Positions 8,400 through 15,996 of a stretch of 64,000 nt of DNA are shown here, piece after piece. Under the pieces are notes generated by a model. The model made no database searches. It was given only the letters and a program-made list of their open reading frames with translations, and was not told where the DNA came from. Location: assembly GCA_022792335.1 (NCBI GenBank), contig JAAWAV010000021.1, positions 27,275 to 91,274 on the forward strand. The letters are read 5' to 3'. How positions within the stretch are numbered: the first letter of the stretch is position 1; each line of letters begins with the position of its first letter. Position numbers and translations under genes: made by a program. The stretch is from Lachnospiraceae bacterium. Its GTDB lineage: Bacteria; Bacillota; Clostridia; Lachnospirales; Lachnospiraceae.

Positions 8400-10133
8400 T
8401 TAAGCCTCCTCTTTCTTTTCGTATCTTGTCTGTGTCTGGTGATAATATCCGAGCATAAATACTGCCTGTTCCTCCGGGCCGAACTGCCTGGGAACCGGAG
8501 CCTCCAGCCGGCCGATAATTTCTACGATTTGCATTTCCAGTTTGTCCGCCAGTTCCGGTCTATCCCGTTTCAGCTTTTTCATATGGCTTTCTTTTAACTT
8601 CAAAAGTGGCGCGAATGCTAAAACTGGCGTACAGCACATACTGTTTAAATAGCGATCTTTAATTGTCGTGTTTAAAGGATCTTTCTGGGAATCCTTTCCT
8701 TTTGCCGCCGTCACCTGCACATTCTCCAGCAGAGAAAACAGCCGTCCCAAAAGATACGCCTGATGATTCGTCTCCATGTTCAGTCCCACGCTACATCCCT
8801 CCTTATTTTTATCACTCATGCTGTTTTTCCATAAATATGCTTTCAACATAGCCGCCCGCTTCCAGTTTAGATCATGGTCTGCCCGGATTCTCCGCAAAGT
8901 ACAAAAAAGCAGTTCCTCCGGATATCTGGAATCCATAAGGACCGACTGGAAAAAGGCCGTCGTCAAGGTCGGAAGCTTGTCCTTCCCTCCTGGAGCCTTC
9001 ATTTCATCCAGTATCACCCAAACAGGCAGGTAAGGCTTTTTTACAAACGCCGGAAGAACGATCTCCAGCCGTTTCTCGTGGGCCCGGATATTGGCCAGCC
9101 ATCTCCCAAACTGGTCTTTCAAAAAGAAGCGTACTGAAAGTCGGGCCGCATTGGGAGAAAGGCCCAGGATATAAAACAGATGATCCGGCCGAAGCTCCTG
9201 ATCTTTCCACTCCACCTTTTCGCCCCGGCACAGCTTTTTAAGCGCTGCCTGGACATCCGCGTCCCGGATAGAATCCTCCTGATTTAAATATGCCATCAAA
9301 ATATCCTGATGAACCGTATTTCCCTCGAAGGCCCAGCCAACCACCGTCACATCCCCCGCCCTAAAAACCCGTTGTGAATCCGACAAAAGATAATTGAGAG
9401 CTGCGCCATAGGCTCTGGCCGCACTTTCTCCAGTCTGTGCGTTTCCTCCATTCTCCATCTCATAAGAACAAAACGCCTCCGCATTGAAAGATACCAGCGA
9501 CGCTCCGCTGGACTGGGCCCCCCATACCCCCTTGATTAAGGGATGGAGCCTTGCGATCGGCTCCCGCTTTCCGGTCACCAGGCAGATTCCCGATTCTCCA
9601 TCCTTCTCCCGGTTCCTGTACTGTTCCCAGGCCTCCCGGATTTCAGGATTTTCCGCCACCGGCTTCCCTTCATAATAAAAGACCAGATTTGCACCTTTTT
9701 GAAGCTCCTCCATTTCTGGCTTCAGTACTTCATGTTCCGAGATACATTTGGGATTCCAACTGCCAAAAAAATTTTTCACTGCCTCCGCCGCTTCCGTATG
9801 CACCTCTTCCAAAAGCTCCAGGTGTTTTTTTTGTGACGCGGCAAACCGTTCCATCGCCTTCTCTGGCTTTCCTCCGCCGTCCGTTCCCAGAAGGTATCCG
9901 GCGTTGTCCCAGAGGAAAAATGCCAGCACCCCGCTTGTCCTTGTCTGGTGCTCTGGTACTCTCATCTTCCGAGGCTTTCCATTCTCGTCCTTCAGAGAAA
10001 GAAGCTGTCGGATCTCTCCGTCTTTCCCAAGCAGGATTCCGTAAGACACCTTTTCATCCATCCAGCCAGGGGCGCCGATCTTCCCCTGCTTCACAAGTTT
10101 TTCATATAGTCTTGTAAGTTCATAAAAGATCAC
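8400..10133 (-). CDS. cas8c: Cascade large subunit Cas8c (Csd1), type I-C
   Basis: The 577-residue size, MIFYELTRLYEKLV start and the GKREPIARLHPLIKGVWGAQSSGASLVSFN block are characteristic of Csd1/Cas8c. It recognises the PAM (TTC in characterised I-C systems) and recruits Cas3; in other I-C systems an internal start also yields a small Cas11-like subunit, which could apply here but was not mapped. The GTG start at 10133 overlaps the cas5 stop as GTGA. Confidence 0.96.
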   Translation of the reverse strand: MIFYELTRLYEKLVKQGKIGAPGWMDEKVSYGILLGKDGEIRQLLSLKDENGKPRKMRVPEHQTRTSGVLAFFLWDNAGYLLGTDGGGKPEKAMERFAASQKKHLELLEEVHTEAAEAVKNFFGSWNPKCISEHEVLKPEMEELQKGANLVFYYEGKPVAENPEIREAWEQYRNREKDGESGICLVTGKREPIARLHPLIKGVWGAQSSGASLVSFNAEAFCSYEMENGGNAQTGESAARAYGAALNYLLSDSQRVFRAGDVTVVGWAFEGNTVHQDILMAYLNQEDSIRDADVQAALKKLCRGEKVEWKDQELRPDHLFYILGLSPNAARLSVRFFLKDQFGRWLANIRAHEKRLEIVLPAFVKKPYLPVWVILDEMKAPGGKDKLPTLTTAFFQSVLMDSRYPEELLFCTLRRIRADHDLNWKRAAMLKAYLWKNSMSDKNKEGCSVGLNMETNHQAYLLGRLFSLLENVQVTAAKGKDSQKDPLNTTIKDRYLNSMCCTPVLAFAPLLKLKESHMKKLKRDRPELADKLEMQIVEIIGRLEAPVPRQFGPEEQAVFMLGYYHQTQTRYEKKEEA

Positions 10134-10810
10134 CGGAGCACCTCGCTTTCCGAAAGGTCCAAAACTCCGTCCGAAAGTATCGCCCGGAAAAATGTCGGAC
10201 TAGCGTCATAAACCACGGTTCCGTCTTTCAGTTTGCGGGAACTGTATTCCATGTGGTGGAGCATGAGTCCCAGATCTTTCTCCCGTCCTTTGTATTCCGA
10301 ATCCGGAACCTCTCCCTCCAACAGTCTAAAGTGGGCTGGAAACTCCCGGACTCCGAAATAAGGTTGATGGTAGCATTGCCCCTTCCGCGCCCGCCGCTTC
10401 AAGATATCCTGGAATTTCCCCGAATTATCCGTGTCATTGGCTTCCGGGCCAATGTCAAAATGTGCTTCGATTACGTAGCGGACGTTTTTTAACACAGTAG
10501 ACGCCCGCTGTACGATATCCGTTTTCGTATTCAGATAAAGCCCTCCGAACGCTTCTTTCTTGATGATGGTTTTCACTCCGGAGCATCCGATCTTGGACTT
10601 CACCTCGTTTCTCCGCACTCCCGCAAACTGTATGGCATTTAACACATGGATTCGGTCGATCTGATAATGCAGGCCCGGATGCCAGAATATGGCCTCCAGA
10701 ATCCCGACTGCCGCTCCCGGTGTCATAACGTCGTAGCTATACCGCTCCGTCTTAAGCTCCGGCCTGGTAAAGCATGCGTAATCTCCCCATACCTCCAGTT
10801 TTATGGACAT
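10130..10810 (-). CDS. cas5c: Cas5c (Cas5d), crRNA-processing Cascade subunit
   Basis: A 226-residue Cas5 of the I-C branch: MSIKLEVWGDYACFTRPELKTER, then TPGAAVGILEAIFWHP, the G-rich turn typical of Cas5. Type I-C lacks Cas6, and Cas5c itself cleaves pre-crRNA at the 3' base of the repeat stem, leaving an 11-nt 5' handle. The same cut would release a guide from the pseudo-repeat RNA at 13164. The ribosome site AAAGGAGG is well placed before the ATG. Confidence 0.96.
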   Translation of the reverse strand: MSIKLEVWGDYACFTRPELKTERYSYDVMTPGAAVGILEAIFWHPGLHYQIDRIHVLNAIQFAGVRRNEVKSKIGCSGVKTIIKKEAFGGLYLNTKTDIVQRASTVLKNVRYVIEAHFDIGPEANDTDNSGKFQDILKRRARKGQCYHQPYFGVREFPAHFRLLEGEVPDSEYKGREKDLGLMLHHMEYSSRKLKDGTVVYDASPTFFRAILSDGVLDLSESEVLR

Positions 10811-10827
10811 GTCTTTCCTCCTTTCTC

Positions 10828-12960
10828 TTACACAAAAATTGCAGCGCCTTCCTCCTCCGAAAAGGTAAGGCCGGCACGTTTATCATACAGTTTCTCATTT
10901 ATTAAAACTGCCGTTCCCTGAATCAGCTCTATATCTCCCAACCGCAAGAGTTCCCGGTAATGAGGTTCGTAGACATTCACGCTGTATCTCCCCAATTTTC
11001 GGAAAAGCCCCCCGCCTGTCTGCCCGCCCCGAAGCTTTCGGACCAGTTCTTTTCCCTCTTCCTTCCAGGGAATATAAACCGTATCCGTATCCTCATTGAT
11101 CAGCCGGAAGGTTTTCGCAATCTCCCGGAACGCATACTGCTCCACCTTCTCCATGATCTTTTTTCGATCCAGGTTTTCCTTCCCCCGAAGCTCCCTCCAG
11201 AAGCGGAAATAGGCTTCAATCGCCTCCAGGCTGTCCCATTCCTTATACTCCTCCATAATACAGCGAGCCACCTTCACCTGCTGACTGATGGAATCCGGAA
11301 GCCTGCCGCCCTCCAGGGAGAACACCTCCACGATGCTTTCCTCCGGTTTCCCCATTCCGTTCCGGTTACACCGGCCCGCCGCCTGCAAGATCGAGTCCAG
11401 CCCGGCCTGTTCCCTGAGCACATACTGGAAGTCCAGATCCACGCCCGCTTCCACCAGGGAGGTGGCGATCACAAGGCAGGGAAGGTTTTCTTCAAGCCGC
11501 CTTTTAATCTCAGAAAGTACTTCTTCCCTGTGAGCCGGGACCATCATCGTTGTCAGATGAAAACACTCTTCCCGTCTTTCCAACAGTTCATACAGCCTCC
11601 TTGCTGTCCGCTTCGTATTGACAATGCAGAGCGCCTGTCTGTGGGACTTCAGTTTTTCCGCAATTTTTTCCAGTGGCAACGCCCCTCCATTCACGAACGT
11701 GACCCGTTTCAGCCGTTCAAACTGCTTTTTCGTGTCTTTCGTAATCTCCTCCGGCTCTGTCCCCTTTGGAAATGTAATTGCCGGCTGAGTCGCCGTGCAA
11801 AGAACCTGAGTTGCCCGAAAAAGAGCAGATAGTTCCTCCATGGCATGGATACAGGGTGTCCAGTAAGCGACCGGAAGCATCTGTACCTCGTCATAAATGA
11901 TCACGCTGTTCGCGATATTATGGAGTTTTCTGCACCTGGAAGATTTATTGTGAAACAGAGATTCAAAGAACTGAACTGCCGTCGTTACAACAATCGGCAT
12001 GTCCCAGTTTTCACTGGCCAGTTGGAACGGACTCCACTCCTCCTCAGAACCTGCTTCATAAATCACATTGGAATGATGCTCCAACACATTTTCTTCCCCC
12101 AGAATCTCCCGGAATTTCTTTGCCGTCTGCTCAATGATATTCATATAAGGGATCACATAGATCACTCTGTCCAGTCCCTGAGATACCCCGTGGCGTAACG
12201 CCCAGTATAGGCTGCTCACAGTTTTTCCGCCTCCCGTGGGCACTGTCAGTGTGTAAATTCCCCGCTTCGCTTCCTGCCCATGAGCCGCCACAGTCTGGAG
12301 AAGCTCCGAACGCATTCCGTTTATGCCTGTTTTCCCCATCAGCCAGCCCTGTTCTTTCAACCAGGCTTCCAGCCTCCCCAGCAGTGTTTCCAGACATTCG
12401 CCCGTTCCCCTTGACGCTGGTTTTCCATTCATAAATTCTTCTGTATTTAAAAAATCAGCGTCCACCAGAGACGAATACAAAAATTTCGTCTCCATGTATC
12501 TATCAAAAGTCGTCTGAGAAGGATCCATTTCCGGTACATCATGGATATGTAGAAAAGGACAGAGCTCCTCCCATCCGCTGTAGTCCGGAATTTTCCCGGA
12601 CTGTCCTTTTTTTAAACGTCCCCGGACTGTTCCGTCGTCGGTATCCATCTGCCCGCCAAAATCCAACAAGCCGCTGTGATGTCCCATTATACACATAGCC
12701 GCCGTCATCTGTCTCCTTTTAAACGCCTCCAGGGCTCCGGCTGTGGAATGATCACATCTTTCTGTGGACTTCGGATTCCGAAGCCTGGCCTGAAATTCCT
12801 CGCTGCATTTCCCAAGATCATGGAAACCTCCCGTCAGTTCTCCCAAAGGCTGCTTTCCGAATGCGGCTGCAAATTCCCCCGCTAACTTCGCCGTCTCCTG
12901 CAGATGCTCCAAAACAGTCTGTTCTCTGTCCTCTGCTTTGTGTGCCAGATAAGTTTTCAT
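10828..12960 (-). CDS. cas3: Cas3 helicase-nuclease, type I-C
   Basis: This 710-residue protein carries an N-terminal HD nuclease (His47-Asp48 in GGFHDLGK, His71, His94-His95) and a superfamily 2 helicase with Walker A TVPTGGGKT (about 239-247), DEVQ box at 357-360 and the SLVEAGVDLDF/QAAGRCNRNG motifs VI region. It is recruited to the Cascade R-loop to unwind and degrade target DNA. It is the first gene of the cas operon; AAGGAG precedes the ATG. Its promoter (13021-13049) overlaps a PAM-flanked match to the divergent crRNA-like RNA. Confidence 0.98.
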   Translation of the reverse strand: MKTYLAHKAEDREQTVLEHLQETAKLAGEFAAAFGKQPLGELTGGFHDLGKCSEEFQARLRNPKSTERCDHSTAGALEAFKRRQMTAAMCIMGHHSGLLDFGGQMDTDDGTVRGRLKKGQSGKIPDYSGWEELCPFLHIHDVPEMDPSQTTFDRYMETKFLYSSLVDADFLNTEEFMNGKPASRGTGECLETLLGRLEAWLKEQGWLMGKTGINGMRSELLQTVAAHGQEAKRGIYTLTVPTGGGKTVSSLYWALRHGVSQGLDRVIYVIPYMNIIEQTAKKFREILGEENVLEHHSNVIYEAGSEEEWSPFQLASENWDMPIVVTTAVQFFESLFHNKSSRCRKLHNIANSVIIYDEVQMLPVAYWTPCIHAMEELSALFRATQVLCTATQPAITFPKGTEPEEITKDTKKQFERLKRVTFVNGGALPLEKIAEKLKSHRQALCIVNTKRTARRLYELLERREECFHLTTMMVPAHREEVLSEIKRRLEENLPCLVIATSLVEAGVDLDFQYVLREQAGLDSILQAAGRCNRNGMGKPEESIVEVFSLEGGRLPDSISQQVKVARCIMEEYKEWDSLEAIEAYFRFWRELRGKENLDRKKIMEKVEQYAFREIAKTFRLINEDTDTVYIPWKEEGKELVRKLRGGQTGGGLFRKLGRYSVNVYEPHYRELLRLGDIELIQGTAVLINEKLYDKRAGLTFSEEEGAAIFV

Positions 12961-12973
12961 ACCATTTTTCTCC

Positions 12974-13015
12974 TTTTTCCACGGTCCAGGCGTGTGCTCT
13001 TGTCAATCGACGGTA
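12974..13015. repeat. Half copy of the dispersed inverted-repeat element (copy 2)
   Basis: The 42-bp segment ends in CTTGTCAATCGACGGTA (12999-13015), 16 of 17 identical to the right end of copy 1, and its inner part (CTTTTTCCACGG, then GCGTGTGCT) also matches copy 1. No left half is present. It sits between the cas3 ribosome site and the predicted cas3 transcription start, so it forms most of the cas operon 5' leader. Confidence 0.7.
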
Positions 13016-13020
13016 GCTGA

Positions 13021-13049
13021 ATGATAACATTTTTACATTTAAATTTCAA
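13021..13049 (-). promoter_or_regulatory. Predicted promoter of the cas operon
   Basis: Read on the minus strand: -35 TTGAAA (13044-13049), 17-nt spacer, -10 TATCAT (13021-13026), predicting a start near 13014, about 54 nt before the cas3 ATG. Upstream sequence is A+T-rich and includes a perfect dyad AGATAT-C-ATATCT (13067-13079) that could be a regulator site. Confidence 0.75.
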
Positions 13050-13060
13050 TTAACTTATAA
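13045..13060 (+). promoter_or_regulatory. Candidate Cascade target inside the cas3 promoter (PAM plus seed)
   Basis: TTC (13045-13047), the I-C PAM, is followed by AATTAACTTATAA (13048-13060). The guide part of the RNA at 13208-13220 reads AATTATCTTATTA: 11 of 13 positions identical, with mismatches only at 6 and 12, the nucleotides flipped out in type I R-loops. Similarity ends after position 13. The PAM lies within the complement of the -35 hexamer. Confidence 0.8.
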
Positions 13061-13128
13061 TATATAAGATATCATATCTGGAAATAAAAGGCAAGCAGAA
13101 TTTGTCGAAATAAATATTTTTTTTAACT

Positions 13129-13157
13129 TTGCTTCTCTCTTCTTTCTGTGTTATGAT
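13129..13157 (+). promoter_or_regulatory. Predicted promoter of the crRNA-like RNA
   Basis: -35 TTGCTT (13129-13134), 17-nt spacer, extended -10 TGTTATGAT (hexamer TATGAT at 13152-13157). The predicted start is about 13164, exactly the G that begins the pseudo-repeat. The -35 is weak but the extended -10 compensates. Confidence 0.65.
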
Positions 13158-13163
13158 AGCTTT

Positions 13164-13276
13164 GTCGTGGAAAAAATATCAGATCCATTTTCCATGTGGA
13201 TTGAAATAATTATCTTATTAAGCGAGTGCTTTCCAGCCATGCATCTTTCATGCCGGACCGGACGCACTCTTTTTTT
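13164..13276 (+). ncRNA. CreR-like crRNA-like RNA, predicted autorepressor guide for the cas operon
   Basis: Seen directly: GTC, a stem-loop (TGGAAAA 13168-13174 with TTTTCCA 13188-13194, extendable by one G-U pair), then GTGGATTGAAAT (13196-13207). The first 3 and last 12 nt equal the ends of the CRISPR repeat while the stem is different, so this is a pseudo-repeat that should still be bound and cut by Cas5c. The following guide starts at 13208 and matches the cas3 promoter next to a TTC PAM except at positions 6 and 12. No second repeat follows; instead a terminator (13224-13276) closes the transcript. Established knowledge: Cas-regulating RNAs (CreR, and related scaRNA or tracr-L guides) redirect Cas effectors with short, partially matching guides to repress cas promoters. 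Inferred: the same role here, in type I-C. Expression is not shown. Confidence 0.8.
13224..13276 (+). terminator. Intrinsic terminator of the crRNA-like RNA
   Basis: Arms GAGTGC (13224-13229) and GCACTC (13264-13269) enclose a loop with smaller CATG and TCC/GGA pairings, followed by seven T (13270-13276). It faces the minus-strand terminator of the next gene, so the RNA is an isolated transcription unit. Confidence 0.8.
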
Positions 13277-13280
13277 ACAC

Positions 13281-13325
13281 AAAAAACCGGCACGGCTGGC
13301 AACTCTATGCCAAACCATGCCGGTT
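13281..13325 (-). terminator. Terminator of the SpoIIQ-like gene
   Basis: Arms AACCGGCA-type (GCCGGTT at 13319-13325 with its complement at 13285-13291) and an A6 run on the plus strand at 13281-13286, i.e. U6 on the transcript, just after the stop at 13331. Confidence 0.8.
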
Positions 13326-13330
13326 CTCCT

Positions 13331-14140
13331 TCAATCCTCTGCGTAATCCACAAAATCCAGCGGGTCGATGGGCGCACCGTCCTTGGTCATCTTAAGATAC
13401 AGATTGACGCCCTCTACCACATAATATTTGGTAGGAGAAGCCAGCGTTCCAACCTGAGCTCCCGCCTCCAGATAATCACCGGGGGTCACCTGTGGATCGG
13501 CAAGCTGCCCGTAGGTAAGCTCGTATCCGTTCCCCAGATCCAGAGTCACATAATTCCCAAGTTCAGCGTCTGTTCCAACTACTTTTACAACGGCTGCCGC
13601 CGCGGCTGTCACAGGCATTCCCACTTCGCCCTGAATGAGCACCGCCGGATTGCATTTATACTGATCCAGCGTGGGGAAATAGACCGTCTTGTCCATGGAA
13701 TATTCCATAATGACATTGCCCTGGGCCGGCCAGAGAAGTCCGTTCTCTGCCTGGAAGTTTACCGTCTGCACCTGGGATACGGCTGCCGGAGCTTCAGAAG
13801 GCTCTTCCGGTTCTTCTTCCGGCGCTTCCGTCTCATGGCGGGCTTCCAGTGTGGGAGCCTCCGTCGTCTGCTCTCTCTCTTCCGTTTCCACAGGCGTCGT
13901 CTCTCTTGCTTCTCTCACGGTCTCTTTCGTTTCTGTCACGGCTTTCGTCGTCTCTTCTTTTGTACCTGTTGTTTCTTCGTCATTCCATAAGAGTTGTTCT
14001 GAGGAACCGTCTGATTCCGCGTATTGACGATCCTCTTCATCCTTCTTGCCCGTTCCCTGCCATACCAGTACTCCGGCGATGGCGCTCACGGCAACAAGAC
14101 ACCCCAGCAGCATGACCAGCAATCCTTGCTTCTTTTTCAC
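13331..14140 (-). CDS. SpoIIQ-like membrane protein with degenerate LytM (M23) domain
   Basis: The 269-residue product has an N-terminal membrane helix (about 6-28), a Thr/Glu/Pro-rich linker (35-125) and a C-terminal LytM-like domain (about 130-255) with LLWPAQGNVIMEYS and GNGYELTYGQL. This is the arrangement of forespore SpoIIQ, which meets SpoIIIAH across the septum during engulfment. All expected zinc ligands appear lost: the HxGxD position reads NPAVL, the mid-domain DHGNG is DLGNG, and YxHL is YGQL. It is therefore probably a structural rather than hydrolytic protein. Adjacent spoIID supports the sporulation role. The GTG at 14140 is chosen because AGAGGTG lies 6 nt upstream. Confidence 0.8.
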   Translation of the reverse strand: MKKKQGLLVMLLGCLVAVSAIAGVLVWQGTGKKDEEDRQYAESDGSSEQLLWNDEETTGTKEETTKAVTETKETVREARETTPVETEEREQTTEAPTLEARHETEAPEEEPEEPSEAPAAVSQVQTVNFQAENGLLWPAQGNVIMEYSMDKTVYFPTLDQYKCNPAVLIQGEVGMPVTAAAAAVVKVVGTDAELGNYVTLDLGNGYELTYGQLADPQVTPGDYLEAGAQVGTLASPTKYYVVEGVNLYLKMTKDGAPIDPLDFVDYAED

Positions 14141-14191
14141 GATAATCACCTCTGTATTATTCTTACCCGATTACCGTGTCCTATTCAAAAA

Positions 14192-15142
14192 TTAACTGGG
14201 CATTTCTGGTTGAGATATTTCGCCGCCATACCTTTCTATGGTAATATTCTGAAAATAATAGTTTAAAATATCTGCCGCGCCTTTTCCTTCCAGCGCCAGC
14301 TTGTTGGCTCCCCACTGACTCACTCCGTAGCCGTGGCCGGAACCTTTTACAACAAACTTAAGCCCCTTTTCTGTCTGGGAAATGGAAAACGCCGAAGAAG
14401 GAAGAGCCAAGGCAGCCGCCAGTTCTTCACCCGTATATTCCTCTGTGCCTGCCATGACCTGCTCCACATAACCTGCCTGATCTCTGGATACAATCTGAAG
14501 TCCCAGAGCTTCTCCAGTTCCCAAGTTCTGGCCGCGAATGCCGCCAATGGCCGCTGCCAGCTCCGATTCGGAATACTCTTTGATGGTCACATAATTTTCC
14601 ATATCCACATCACTGCCGCTGTCCACACTCTTCATATAAGGCATCCCTTCACCGCCGTCTCTGGTAACACCTGCACTTGCCCGGTGAAACATGGCGTCTG
14701 CCAGCCCGCCTTCGTAAAGGATCACCTGGCCGGCTGTCTCTGAGGCTACCGCCTCAAATTTTTCTTCGTATTCGGAAAACGCTTCCCCCCATTCCTTCTT
14801 TCTTCCGGATACATCCAGATATGTACAATATAAATCTGCTTCCGAAATACTATCTGCCTCCCCCATGGCTTTATACAGATATGTTCTGGCAAGAATCATC
14901 TGGACTTTCACAGCTTCCTTTTCATAATTTCCCGGAATCTGCGAAGCCGTCACGCCAAGAATATATTCTTCCAGATCGATCTCCTCTCTTCCGTATACCC
15001 CTTCCCGCAAAATCGTTTTTCCGCTCTTTGCGATTTCCTTTGGTTCCTCCGAAATACTTCCACTCACAAACAAAGTAAATATATAGGGAAACAGAAAGAG
15101 GAGGATTGTCCCCCCGAGAACTGTGGAATAACTCTTTTTCAT
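14192..15142 (-). CDS. spoIID: SpoIID/LytB family sporulation protein
   Basis: The 316-residue protein has a signal-anchor helix (about 8-30) and the SpoIID domain: EEYILGVTASQIPGNYEKEAVKVQ...ARTY, then FHRASAG, MPYMKSV and GSGHGYGVSQWGAN. SpoIID strips glycan of stem peptides or cleaves glycan strands in the septum during engulfment together with SpoIIM, SpoIIP and SpoIIQ. Notable: the family motif AxEMP, whose Glu is the proposed catalytic residue, is ASQIP here (Gln68). If that alignment is right, lytic activity may be lost or moved to another paralogue. It lies upstream of the SpoIIQ-like gene in the same direction, 51 bp apart. Confidence 0.9.
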   Translation of the reverse strand: MKKSYSTVLGGTILLFLFPYIFTLFVSGSISEEPKEIAKSGKTILREGVYGREEIDLEEYILGVTASQIPGNYEKEAVKVQMILARTYLYKAMGEADSISEADLYCTYLDVSGRKKEWGEAFSEYEEKFEAVASETAGQVILYEGGLADAMFHRASAGVTRDGGEGMPYMKSVDSGSDVDMENYVTIKEYSESELAAAIGGIRGQNLGTGEALGLQIVSRDQAGYVEQVMAGTEEYTGEELAAALALPSSAFSISQTEKGLKFVVKGSGHGYGVSQWGANKLALEGKGAADILNYYFQNITIERYGGEISQPEMPS

Positions 15143-15222
15143 GAAAAAACTCCTTTGGCCTGTCTTATAAAACAGTGTACGCCAAAGAAACTCTTTCTAT
15201 GATTTATTTTTCTCTGATCGCT

Positions 15223-15936
15223 TCACTTACGTCCCATGCCAATCGCCATGTTTAAAAGAAATATCCGGTGGGCCCCCGCCGAAAGAAGCGCCGCTGTACA
15301 CGCCTCGGCCGTCGCTCCTGTGGTATAAATATCATCCACCAGAAGCAATGTCTCAAGGCCGTCGCAGTCTGTCGCCTGAAATGCCTTCTCCTCATTTTTC
15401 TGACGTGCCTCGTAACCCAGCTTTTTCTGGGCCGTCGTATTTTCCACCCGAAACAAAAGCGTTTTCACTGGTATGGAAAGTCGCTTTGAGAGTCCTCCTG
15501 CCAGGAGCTCCGCCTGATTATAGCCTCTCTCCCGGCGACGTTTTTTATGAATCGGGACCGGTACGAGAGCATCCGCCTTCAGTCTAAGAATCTGCCTTCC
15601 ATGACGTTTTACCATCTCTTCTGTCAGAAACTCTGCATATTCCCTACGGTTTTTATATTTAAGTCCCGCCATCAGCCTTCTGGCCGCCTCATTATAATTA
15701 AGCAGGGCAATTCCCCCGGAAAAACTTCGCATATGGCGCATACAGTCCGGACAGTATTCTACTGCTCCGAAACTGTCAAAGCCGCTACTTTCCAGTTCTT
15801 TTCCACAACTCATGCAGACTGGCTGACTGACAAAAGAAAGAGTCCTCCCGCAGTCTGGGCAGATCCCCCGGTTCCCATAGGGTAACACTTCGTTGCACAC
15901 AGGACAACGTCTGGGATAGAGCAGATCCAATATCAA
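15223..15936 (-). CDS. comFC: ComF family protein (ComFC-like phosphoribosyltransferase fold)
   Basis: The 237-residue protein begins with paired zinc-finger motifs (CPVC, CPDC, CMSCGK, CPDC between residues 11 and 66), followed by a phosphoribosyltransferase fold with the PRPP loop LLLVDDIYTTGAT near residue 200. ComFC family members act in late stages of DNA uptake and recombination in naturally competent bacteria; many non-competent clostridia keep them. It lies between recD2 and spoIID, all minus strand. Confidence 0.92.
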   Translation of the reverse strand: MILDLLYPRRCPVCNEVLPYGNRGICPDCGRTLSFVSQPVCMSCGKELESSGFDSFGAVEYCPDCMRHMRSFSGGIALLNYNEAARRLMAGLKYKNRREYAEFLTEEMVKRHGRQILRLKADALVPVPIHKKRRRERGYNQAELLAGGLSKRLSIPVKTLLFRVENTTAQKKLGYEARQKNEEKAFQATDCDGLETLLLVDDIYTTGATAEACTAALLSAGAHRIFLLNMAIGMGRK

Positions 15937-15996
15937 GTACGCACCGTTCCTTTCTCATAAAGAATTTACAAAGAAGCTGTCTACAGGAAAACTTAT

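Noticed and set aside
13050..13163. A toxin gene of a CreTA-type (CRISPR-guarded toxin-antitoxin) module near the crRNA-like RNA.
   Set aside because: No small frame with a ribosome site lies under control of the matched promoter; the guide matches the cas3 promoter instead, which points to regulation of cas genes.
13226..13990. A long plus-strand frame opposite the SpoIIQ-like gene.
   Set aside because: It is antisense to a well-supported gene, has no ribosome site, and its start falls inside the terminator of the crRNA-like RNA.
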